A DNA stretch of 26,449 nt from JAVKBW01 sp964352715. Its GTDB lineage: Bacteria > Pseudomonadota > Alphaproteobacteria > UBA8366 > Aestuariispiraceae. The DNA lies in contig CAYGSU010000059.1 in the NCBI GenBank assembly GCA_964352715.1, positions 1 through 26,449 on the forward strand. The letters run 5' to 3'. Numbering within the stretch: the first letter of the stretch is position 1; every line of letters starts with the position of its first letter. The translations under genes and the position numbers were made by a program. Of this stretch, positions 1 through 5,683 are shown piece by piece. The notes under the pieces are model-generated. The model did not search any database. It had not been told where the DNA came from and saw only the letters and a list, made by a program, of their open reading frames with translations.

Positions 1-145
1 TGCGCGGTGCGCCGAAGGACTTGTCGAGAACAACGTTACGGCCTTTCGGGCCAAGCGTGACTTTCACGGCGTCTGCCAGAATGTCGACACCCTTGAGCAT
101 TTTCGCCCGGGCGTCTGATGAGAATTTGACGTCTTTAGCGGCCAT
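1..145 (-). CDS. groEL: chaperonin GroEL, N-terminal part only (gene runs off the left edge)
   Basis: The first 48 codons of the 60-kDa chaperonin are visible. The reading frame starts MAAKDVKFSSDARAKM and continues through GVDILADAV, VTLGPKGRNVV and DKSFGAPR, which are highly conserved GroEL N-terminal motifs of the equatorial ATP-binding domain. The LGPKGRNV segment contributes to nucleotide binding. GroEL forms the double-ring folding chamber in the cytosol and works with the GroES lid encoded just upstream. The ATG at 143-145 is preceded by a purine-rich stretch (AGGGAAAAGAG) usable as a ribosome binding site. It lies 54 bases after the groES stop, so the two form the usual groESL operon, with a terminator-like hairpin between them. 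The remaining roughly 500 residues are outside the window. Identification is near certain. Confidence 0.97.
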   Translation of the reverse strand, partial: MAAKDVKFSSDARAKMLKGVDILADAVKVTLGPKGRNVVLDKSFGAPR

Positions 146-184
146 ATCTCTTTTCCCTCACTTTTTTGGTTTGTTACGAAACGT

Positions 185-214
185 AAAAAGGCGGCCCGAT
201 CAGGCTGCCTTTTT
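185..214 (-). terminator. terminator-like hairpin at the groES/groEL junction
   Basis: Read on the minus strand there is a 7-bp GC-rich stem (GGCAGCC / GGCCGCC, with one G-U type pair) around a 6-base loop, followed directly by TTTTT. The preceding AAAAA can pair with those T's, making a 12-bp stem in all. The loop contains the groES stop codon TGA. This is the layout of an intrinsic terminator, but it lies inside the operon, so partial termination or an mRNA processing site is more likely than full termination. The structure is seen directly; its function is inferred. Confidence 0.6.
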
Positions 215-514
215 CTTAGCTGCTTTGGCTTCCAGAATGCCCATGATGTCGGACTCTTTCATGATCAAGAGGTCCTGACCGTCGAGCTTGATTTCCGTGC
301 CGGACCATTTGCCGAACAGAACCGTGTCACCGGCTTTGACGTCCAGCGGCGTTACATGGCCCTGGTCGTTCCGGCTGCCGGAACCGACGGCGATGACTTC
401 ACCCTGCATCGGCTTTTCCTGCGCGGTGTCCGGCAGGATGATGCCACCGGCTGTTTTTTCTTCAGCGTCGAGACGACGAACCAGTACACGGTCGTGCAAA
501 GGACGGAATTTCAT
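200..514 (-). CDS. groES: co-chaperonin GroES (10 kDa)
   Basis: A 104-residue GroES, the heptameric lid that caps the GroEL cavity during ATP-driven protein folding in the cytosol. The start MKFRPLHDRVLVRR is the classical GroES N-terminus. The mobile loop that contacts GroEL lies around residues 17-34 (KTAGGIILPDTAQEKP). The body GEVIAVGSG, VKAGDTVLFGKWSGTEIK and the end LLIMKESDIMGILE are all typical. The ATG at 512-514 was chosen over an in-frame upstream start because it begins the conserved domain and follows a CGGAGATA ribosome binding site. The family usually ends near residue 96; here a short basic Lys/Ala tail follows, and part of it is encoded by the 5' arm of the hairpin overlapping the stop codon. 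It is first gene of the groESL operon, with CIRCE and a heat-shock promoter upstream. Confidence 0.97.
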   Translation of the reverse strand: MKFRPLHDRVLVRRLDAEEKTAGGIILPDTAQEKPMQGEVIAVGSGSRNDQGHVTPLDVKAGDTVLFGKWSGTEIKLDGQDLLIMKESDIMGILEAKAAKKKAA

Positions 515-617
515 TGATTTATCTCCGTTAAAACCCAAGTTGTTGCCCTGTCAGCCCCGCGCGCGTTACCGAATGGTCTGCCGTCACGAAGCCGTTTAAT
601 CCCCAAGGAGATCATTG

Positions 618-644
618 TTAGCACTCTCCTGCGGAGAGTGCTTA
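618..644 (-). promoter_or_regulatory. CIRCE operator (HrcA repressor site) of groESL
   Basis: TTAGCACTC (618-626), nine spacer bases and GAGTGCTTA (636-644) match the CIRCE consensus TTAGCACTC-N9-GAGTGCTAA at 17 of 18 arm positions. CIRCE is bound by the heat-sensitive repressor HrcA. It lies about 104 bases upstream of the groES start and just downstream of the predicted heat-shock promoter, so a bound repressor would block early transcription. No hrcA gene is in the window. Confidence 0.95.
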
Positions 645-657
645 TTGTCTCCAAGCG

Positions 658-689
658 CGGAGATAAGGGCATTTTTCGGGGGTTTCAAG
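658..689 (-). promoter_or_regulatory. predicted sigma-32 (RpoH) promoter of groESL
   Basis: On the minus strand, CTTGAA (684-689) forms the -35 element and CTTATCTCCG (658-667) the -10 element, separated by 16 bases. The -10 fits the alphaproteobacterial RpoH pattern CYTATNTNNG exactly and the -35 carries the diagnostic CTTGAA. Transcription would begin near 650, just before CIRCE. The rest of the 515-740 leader shows nothing else I can name beyond a T-rich stretch at 699-717. Confidence 0.75.
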
Positions 690-740
690 AGTATTCAGGA
701 ATTTTTTTGATTTTTTTCGACGTCGCGACTGATGGCATGC

Positions 741-814
741 TGGAGCGGGTGAGGAGAATCGAACTCCCGTATGCAGCTTGGGAAGCTGCCGTTCTACCAT
801 TGAACTACACCCGC
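741..814 (-). tRNA. tRNA-Gly (anticodon CCC)
   Basis: The minus strand folds as a complete cloverleaf. The acceptor stem GCGGGTG (808-814) pairs with CACCCGC (745-751). The D arm is TAGTTCAATGGTAGA, the anticodon arm GCAGC-TTCCCAA-GCTGC gives anticodon CCC, and the T arm contains GGGAG-TTCGATT-CTCC. The discriminator base is T and CCA (741-743) is encoded. It reads GGG glycine codons. It sits between the groESL control region and the repeat-bounded block that starts at 858. Confidence 0.95.
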
Positions 815-857
815 ACCGGGTCGCGTTACGGCCTTGCTGAAATCAGGATATAGCGAA

Positions 858-888
858 CCTTATCCGCCACCGCAAACAGCTTCGACCA
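858..888. repeat. direct repeat, left copy (degenerate copy of the 3' end of the M48 protease gene)
   Basis: CCTTATCCGCCACCGCAAAC and the following AGCTTCGA match the sequence starting at 2744 at 26 of 28 positions. Read on the minus strand this copy encodes VEAVCGGG and then TAA, compared with IKAVCGDG-TAA at the real end of the M48 gene. An in-frame TAG lies just upstream, so it is not part of a gene. With the right copy it brackets about 1.9 kb. Confidence 0.75.
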
Positions 889-922
889 ATTTCCGTTCTT
901 CCTATCTACTGACATGAACGTC

Positions 923-1450
923 CTATGGACACCTGACCATATCCGGTCGGACGCCGAAAATGTCAGCAAGGAAATTTGCGCCGGGATTCAGGATAAATCC
1001 TGTACCGACGGGCAATCCGGACAGAACAACAATATCGGCTGATATGGCTGTCGGGTCATCGGATACATTGAAGTCTTCACTAACGAGATCCTTCCCGCCG
1101 AATAACCAGGCAACTGTTTCCGGTTGTTGTAACCGGAGACGGATCGGCCCGATGCCCTCCATTCGAAAGCTTTCGCCTTCAAAGTCGCCGGCGACAAGTC
1201 GTACCGGCATTTCATAACACTGATCGTTCATTCGGATAGTCGCTGTTCCATCGCCTTCGATCCCGCGCAGTCGCAACAGGGTTGCTTCACGCGGTTGCGG
1301 TATGGTCACGATTGCCTCATGCATCTGGGCTGGAACACCATGACCGGTTTCTGCGCCAAGCGCATTTTGCAACAGTGAAAAGCCGAGAGCGGCGACACCA
1401 AGAGCAAAAGCAGCCTGACGCCGAATCCGTGTTGTTTTTGTTTTGATCAT
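923..1450 (-). CDS. exported protein of unknown function
   Basis: A 175-residue protein that I do not recognise. Residues 1-32 look like a signal peptide: a basic start (MIKTKTTRIRR), a hydrophobic core (FALGVAALGFSLLQ) and a likely cleavage after ALGA. The mature part would be a mostly beta, soluble periplasmic or secreted domain of about 140 residues, with one cysteine in NDQCYEMP and one near the end (MVRCP) that could pair. The ATG at 1448-1450 follows AAAGGAAATGAA, a good ribosome binding site. It lies downstream of the membrane-bound AraC regulator on the same strand, with two GAACGTT repeats in the 141-base gap, so it is a plausible target of that regulator. G+C looks lower here than in neighbouring genes (27/60 at 1021-1080 against 42/60 at 3001-3060, hand-counted and not systematic), in line with the proposed insertion. 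Confidence 0.75.
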   Translation of the reverse strand: MIKTKTTRIRRQAAFALGVAALGFSLLQNALGAETGHGVPAQMHEAIVTIPQPREATLLRLRGIEGDGTATIRMNDQCYEMPVRLVAGDFEGESFRMEGIGPIRLRLQQPETVAWLFGGKDLVSEDFNVSDDPTAISADIVVLSGLPVGTGFILNPGANFLADIFGVRPDMVRCP

Positions 1451-1550
1451 TTCATTTCCTTTCGTGACTACGAAGCTGTGCCGCCGCGAATGGCTGGCGA
1501 CGTCCAGGAAAGGATATCGGGTGATGAATTGCGCCCGGATTCACGATTCC

Positions 1551-1582
1551 GAACGTTCGGCATCATGATTTGGAACGTTGGT
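1551..1582. promoter_or_regulatory. possible regulator binding site: GAACGTT direct repeat with 22-bp spacing
   Basis: GAACGTTCGG (1551-1560) and GAACGTTGGT (1573-1582) share GAACGTT at a centre spacing of 22 bases, about two helical turns. This is a layout often used by AraC-family regulators. The first copy is also inside a perfect 12-bp palindrome, CCGAACGTTCGG (1549-1560), and the second inside the hairpin GGAAC-GTTG-GTTCC (1572-1585). It lies about 100-135 bases upstream of the exported-protein gene. Its function is inferred only. Confidence 0.35.
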
Positions 1583-1591
1583 TCCGGCCTG

Positions 1592-2623
1592 TCACGTCTT
1601 CGACTTGTCGTTTCTGTATTCAGACGGGGTTTTTCCGGTGATCCGCCGAAACTCGGTGTTGAAGGTCGATTTGCTGACAAATCCGGCATCCAGCATGATC
1701 TCGGTAACAGGGAGATCGCTGTTCGCCAACTGACACACGCTGTATCGTATGCGGAATTCATTCACATACCGGGAAAAATTATTGCCTGTGCATCGGTTTA
1801 TTGCAGCAGAGACCGCCCTTGCCGGAAACCCCGATCGGCGGGCAAGCCGTGCCAGAGTCAGGTTCTGATCCCGGAAGAGCTCGCCTTCAGCCATCAATGA
1901 ATCGACTTGCGAAAACACCTGACTGTCATTTTCGTCAGGGCTCGTTCGGGGCGCCGTTCTTTCGGCAATGTCCGACATTCGACGCAGAAAGAGTGGGATA
2001 GCGATCAATATGGCAATCAGGACAACGACGACCATCAGACCTGTTGCACCGTTCAGCAGACGCAGGATCAAAAAATCCGAAGCAAAGACAGTGGCCAGCA
2101 GGATAGCGATATCCGTGACAAGTGAAATCGTCAGAAAGGCGGTGCATGCCACCAGGCTGACGAACAGAAAACGAAGACCATTCGGGGGCAGTGTCACATA
2201 CGCATCGGGATTGCTCCGGAACAGCGACACGATGCGAAGCAGGTAGTACCCGGTGATCACCACCACACCTGCATCCGCAGACCAGTGAACCGGCGAGATA
2301 ATCACGATCTGCGCCACCGCGACGATAATGCTGTTGCCGATAACCTCTTTCCTGCCCGGCCAGCCGCCTGGCATCATCATGGAACGATAGCCAAGCCAGA
2401 AACCGGGCGGTATCAGCACGGCGAGATGCGGTTGGATGGCAATCAGAGAGGCATATCCGTATTCCAGACGAAGCCCGACCAACGCCGAAACGGTCGCTAG
2501 CGTCGCCAGAGCCACACAAAAGAAAACACGGCTTCCATTCGGCAGTCTCGATAGACTGATGATCGCCATCAATAGAGCGACGGCGAAAATCGTGATCACC
2601 CATGGCAATGGTATCGATGTCAT
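1592..2623 (-). CDS. AraC-family transcriptional regulator with N-terminal multi-pass membrane domain
   Basis: A 343-residue protein in two parts. Residues 1 to about 210 hold about seven hydrophobic segments (for example WVITIFAVALLMAIISL, FLFVSLVACTAFLTISLV, LMVVVVLIAILIAIPLFL), so this part is an inner-membrane domain. Residues of about 245-340 form an AraC/XylS double helix-turn-helix: LTLARLARRSGFPARAVSAA, then the second helix-turn-helix with VTEIMLDAGFVSKSTFNTEF and the family ending TGKTPSEYR. Membrane-tethered AraC regulators are a known architecture, thought to sense a signal in or across the membrane; the signal here is unknown. I chose the ATG at 2621-2623. A TTG 45 bases upstream would add 15 residues, and neither start has a convincing ribosome binding site. 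It lies upstream of the exported-protein gene inside the repeat-bounded block. Confidence 0.85.
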   Translation of the reverse strand: MTSIPLPWVITIFAVALLMAIISLSRLPNGSRVFFCVALATLATVSALVGLRLEYGYASLIAIQPHLAVLIPPGFWLGYRSMMMPGGWPGRKEVIGNSIIVAVAQIVIISPVHWSADAGVVVITGYYLLRIVSLFRSNPDAYVTLPPNGLRFLFVSLVACTAFLTISLVTDIAILLATVFASDFLILRLLNGATGLMVVVVLIAILIAIPLFLRRMSDIAERTAPRTSPDENDSQVFSQVDSLMAEGELFRDQNLTLARLARRSGFPARAVSAAINRCTGNNFSRYVNEFRIRYSVCQLANSDLPVTEIMLDAGFVSKSTFNTEFRRITGKTPSEYRNDKSKT

Positions 2624-2733
2624 GCAGCTAACCCAGAATGGCAGCGAAGTTCCGCCAGTTACAAACAAGCCATCTATAAACCATACTCGCGCCGTGCGAC
2701 GTCACGACCAAGTTGAAATCACGATATGTCGAC

Positions 2734-2753
2734 CCTTATCCGTCCTTATCCGT
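2734..2753. repeat. 10-bp tandem duplication next to the M48 stop codon
   Basis: CCTTATCCGT occurs twice without spacer (2734-2743, 2744-2753). The second unit contains the last codons and stop of the M48 protease gene and starts the right copy of the long direct repeat. It may be a scar of the recombination that made the repeats. Confidence 0.6.
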
Positions 2754-2774
2754 CACCGCAAACAGCTTTGATCG
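2744..2774. repeat. direct repeat, right copy (3' end of the M48 protease gene)
   Basis: Matches 858-885 at 26 of 28 positions. This copy is the intact one, since it encodes the last residues of the M48 protease (IKAVCGDG and TAA). The two copies lie in the same orientation 1,886 bases apart and enclose the exported-protein and AraC-regulator genes. Confidence 0.75.
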
Positions 2775-3864
2775 CTTGCCAGTCTTCCGGCGTCCAGGCC
2801 GCGCCGCCGTCGCCGGCCATGGCGTTGAAGGTCTCGATGCGCTCAACAGTCGCCGGGTGGCTGGCGACAAGAGCGAACACGCCGTCCTGGTCGCCGTATT
2901 TATCGACCATGCGGCCGAACAGGTTTCCCAGCGGTCTGGCGGTCCAGCCGTTTTCCTGCATCAATCGCACGGCATCTTCATCCGCCTGCCGTTCCTTGTC
3001 GCGCGAATAGGCGCCGTTCAGCATGGCGTCGCCGACAATGGCGAAGGCCGTGGCCCCCACCGCATCACCGAACATCAGCCCGATCAGGGCGCCGGTTACC
3101 GAGGATTCGACAACCCGCTGCATGCTGTGCTTTTCCTTCACATGGCCGATTTCATGCGCCAGCACCCCCGCCAGTTCGTTCGGGTTTTCGGAAAAATCGA
3201 TCAGGCCGGAAAAAACCAGAATGCGCCCGCCCGGCAACGCCAGGGCATTGGGTTGGTCAACGCGGACTACCTTGAGCGCCACATCGGTACCGGCGGATTG
3301 TGCCAGACGGTTGGCCACGGATGCCAGCGCCGCATTGCCGGCCGCGCCGGTACAGACCATTTCCGAAGCATCTCGGCCGCCGAATTTCGCCAGCACCTCT
3401 ATCAGATAGGATTCCGCCTGCCCGCCCAGCCGCTGGGTGAAGGATTCCGGCAGCATGGTCGCGAGTTTCGGGGCAATCGCCGGAACGATCACCAGGAACA
3501 GCACCAGAACCGACGCCAACGCCCCACCGCCCCAGATCACATACGGTTTCGCCGCCCGCCAGGTGAAGCCAGCGCCTTTTCTGAGATTGTCACAGGTGGC
3601 CTCGATGAAGGCCACCGCATCCGGGTGTTCGACAACAAGGCGCTGCAATTCGCCACTGTCCAGGCCCAGGCGATACCCCTGCCCCGGCAGGGTTTCTAAT
3701 ATTCGGATATCGTCGCACCGCCAATGCTTGACGATATGCCCATCTGAATCCTTCAGGGCGATGTTGCTTCCTGATTTTTCAATCGTAACCGGGCGAATTT
3801 TTGCCGTGAATCCGTCATAGTAGCGACCGCTGCACCCTCTAGAAGGCGCCGACATCAAAGGCAT
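2746..3864 (-). CDS. M48-family metalloprotease with N-terminal membrane anchor
   Basis: A 372-residue zinc metalloprotease. Residues 1-100 form a small N-terminal domain that I cannot name, and residues 107-132 (VIWGGGALASVLVLFLVIV) are a membrane segment. The peptidase domain follows, with the zinc motif HEIGH at 237-241 and the third ligand region SRDKERQADEDA around 287-297 (Glu291 the likely ligand), then LVASHP at 332-337 as in other M48 peptidases. Relatives of this type (HtpX, Oma1, BepA/LoiP groups) act in envelope protein quality control. The start ATG at 3862-3864 follows AAGGA at good spacing. The gene overlaps the end of the DUF898 gene by 26 bases, so the two are almost certainly co-transcribed and probably act together. 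The 3' end is duplicated at 858-888. Confidence 0.9.
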   Translation of the reverse strand: MPLMSAPSRGCSGRYYDGFTAKIRPVTIEKSGSNIALKDSDGHIVKHWRCDDIRILETLPGQGYRLGLDSGELQRLVVEHPDAVAFIEATCDNLRKGAGFTWRAAKPYVIWGGGALASVLVLFLVIVPAIAPKLATMLPESFTQRLGGQAESYLIEVLAKFGGRDASEMVCTGAAGNAALASVANRLAQSAGTDVALKVVRVDQPNALALPGGRILVFSGLIDFSENPNELAGVLAHEIGHVKEKHSMQRVVESSVTGALIGLMFGDAVGATAFAIVGDAMLNGAYSRDKERQADEDAVRLMQENGWTARPLGNLFGRMVDKYGDQDGVFALVASHPATVERIETFNAMAGDGGAAWTPEDWQAIKAVCGDG

Positions 3865-5092
3865 CCGCCAATCCTTCGCCGTATTTCAATTCAGACTGTT
3901 CACCCTGTGCGATGTCTGTCAGCGACTGCTTGTGATAGACGCGCATGCTTGTCAACACGGCGCGCGCCATCAGCGTGCCGTAGATGCCGGTCGGGATGAC
4001 GGAAAAGCCAATGAAAAACGCAACAAAGACGAAGATGGAAGCAACAATTCCTCCAGACGATGGCATTCCGGCTACCTGAAGGAATACGAAGGCGCCGACA
4101 ATACAAGCAAACAGAAGAATAAACAGGCCGACCATCAGACCGACGAGACCGAACACCCGCCCAGTCGACAGCGACGAATCCATTGTCGCCTCGCCGAGCG
4201 AGATATGCGAGACAACAAGACGGAATTCACCCACCCGATACCAGATATACATGACCATCGCGGTCAGAAATGAAACGAAATAGGCGATGAAAAACGTTTT
4301 TATTGAAGTCGGAGTTTCGTCGTAGGAGACCTTCCCTTCCGCGTTCATCTGGTTCGTGAAACTTTCAATTTCAGCCATATCCGGAATGCCACTGACAATC
4401 GTCGCGACGATAAAAGGCGCGATGCAGACACCAAGGCCGATCCACCATCGCTTCATCAGCATCGACGGCTGGCCGGAATAACGGAAAAAGGTGTCGCCGA
4501 ACCGCATGTTCTCAACCCGGTAGCGGATCAGCCAGTTGCGCATCCACGGATAGGCGATGCCGATACTGCCGATGGTCACCACCAGGGCAACAAGCGCCAT
4601 GAAGCAGAAGTGCCAGGTGTTGCCGTCGAGGCCGAAGCGCACCCCGCGCCAGGAGCTTCGGGTCAGCCGGTACCGCGACATGCGGTAGATCGCGACCTGG
4701 ATCAGCACCAGAAAGGTCAGCAGATAACAGACCTGATAGATAATCGAGGGAACCAGCCCGTTCGATGCGACAAGCGTGCCGATGAATTCGGCGGCGAAAT
4801 AGACCGGCGACAGGATCGCCAGAACAATCAGAAAACCGATAAACAGTTCTTTCGGGGTTCCAAGATATTCGAACCGGTCACTATCGAATTCCGTCTGGCT
4901 CCAGAAATACCGCCGCAATTTGGTTTTCGCCCAGAACCTGTAGATGCCGAGCGTGACGATCGTCAACAGGGTAAACTTGAACACCATCTTGCAGACCGGC
5001 CACACGGCTCCATTAAAATAGACCCGTTCACCCTGTCCGACCCCGGCAACAGGTTGACTGACTGCGACCGATTCGCCTTGTTGATCCGACAT
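3839..5092 (-). CDS. DUF898 (YjgN family) integral membrane protein
   Basis: A 417-residue polytopic inner-membrane protein. The segment KFTLLTIVTLGIYRFWAKTKLRRYFWSQTEFDSDRFEYLGTPKELFIGFLI is characteristic of the DUF898/YjgN family, and a second copy of the pattern appears later (GSIGIAYPWMRNWLIRYRVENMRFGDTFFRYSGQ). About eight further hydrophobic segments follow up to the C-terminus. The biochemical function of the family is not known. I placed the start at the second methionine (MSDQQGES, ATG 5090-5092), which follows GGGGGAGAG; the ATG 12 bases upstream has no ribosome binding site. It lies upstream of and overlaps the M48 protease gene, suggesting a membrane protein and protease pair. 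Family assignment is firm; function is open. Confidence 0.85.
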   Translation of the reverse strand: MSDQQGESVAVSQPVAGVGQGERVYFNGAVWPVCKMVFKFTLLTIVTLGIYRFWAKTKLRRYFWSQTEFDSDRFEYLGTPKELFIGFLIVLAILSPVYFAAEFIGTLVASNGLVPSIIYQVCYLLTFLVLIQVAIYRMSRYRLTRSSWRGVRFGLDGNTWHFCFMALVALVVTIGSIGIAYPWMRNWLIRYRVENMRFGDTFFRYSGQPSMLMKRWWIGLGVCIAPFIVATIVSGIPDMAEIESFTNQMNAEGKVSYDETPTSIKTFFIAYFVSFLTAMVMYIWYRVGEFRLVVSHISLGEATMDSSLSTGRVFGLVGLMVGLFILLFACIVGAFVFLQVAGMPSSGGIVASIFVFVAFFIGFSVIPTGIYGTLMARAVLTSMRVYHKQSLTDIAQGEQSELKYGEGLADAFDVGAF

Positions 5093-5116
5093 TCTCTCCC
5101 CCATAGATCGTGAGCC

Positions 5117-5146
5117 GCCTGCATACCACCGCTCGGGGTTGCAGGC
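5117..5146. repeat. short inverted repeat between the GNAT and DUF898 genes
   Basis: GCCTGCA (5117-5123) and TGCAGGC (5140-5146) form a perfect 7-bp stem with a 16-base loop. It lies just after the GNAT stop on the minus strand. No T-run follows on the minus strand, so it is not a standard intrinsic terminator. It may be a weak terminator or chance. Confidence 0.35.
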
Positions 5147-5152
5147 AAAATG

Positions 5153-5683
5153 CTAGGCAGAGAGGCTCTTGCGTGGCGAAACGGTTGCCTTGGCGGGCAA
5201 GACCGGCCCTTGCAGCGCCTTCAACCGGTCAAGCTTCAGGTTCATTCCCATGAAGGTCAGCGGCGCGGTCGGCCCCGGCAGGGTCAGTCCGCGAACCGCG
5301 TCCTCGGAGAATCCAAAGGGATTGTAGTAGGCCGGATCGCCGATAATCAGCACCGCGCCGAACCCGGCGGTGCGGGCTTCTGCAATACCCCGAACAGTCA
5401 GGGATTTGCCGATTCCCAGGCCTCTGAGATTCGGATTGACCGCAAGCGGACCGAACAGGGCTTCAATCTCGCCATCCGGCAGCAGTACCGGCCAGAACCT
5501 GAGAGACCCCAGCAAATCGCCGTCTTTGCCGCGCGCCGCAAGACACAGCGAATGCAACCGGTCCACCCCATCACGAAACTGATAGACTGTCCGTTTTTCC
5601 CGGCCCGGTCCAAAAGCCGAAGACACCAGATCCTCGACGGCATCGCCGTCTGAAGACGTTTCAAGACTGATTTCAAAAGACAT
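5153..5683 (-). CDS. GNAT-family N-acetyltransferase (YhbS-like)
   Basis: A 176-residue acetyltransferase of the GCN5-related superfamily, which moves an acetyl group from acetyl-CoA to an amine; the substrate is unknown. The acetyl-CoA pyrophosphate loop is visible as PNLRGLGIGKSL around residues 84-95 (R-G-x-G-x-G pattern at 87-92), preceded by the strand LFGPLAVNP. Further on, IIGDPAYYNPFGF (113-126) resembles the YhbS/COG3153 group. The start ATG at 5681-5683 follows AAGGA at 8-base spacing; the frame is open for a further 37 codons upstream, but those residues look non-coding. It stands alone on the minus strand, divergent from ynjB across a 339-base gap. Confidence 0.88.
   Translation of the reverse strand: MSFEISLETSSDGDAVEDLVSSAFGPGREKRTVYQFRDGVDRLHSLCLAARGKDGDLLGSLRFWPVLLPDGEIEALFGPLAVNPNLRGLGIGKSLTVRGIAEARTAGFGAVLIIGDPAYYNPFGFSEDAVRGLTLPGPTAPLTFMGMNLKLDRLKALQGPVLPAKATVSPRKSLSA

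Noticed and set aside
699..717. T-rich run as a terminator for tRNA-Gly.
   Set aside because: The run is T on the plus strand, so the tRNA transcript (minus strand) would carry A's, and no GC stem precedes it.
2624..2668. TTG start at 2668 for the AraC-type regulator.
   Set aside because: It has no ribosome binding site and adds 15 residues before the first membrane helix; the ATG at 2623 begins directly before that helix. It cannot be fully excluded.
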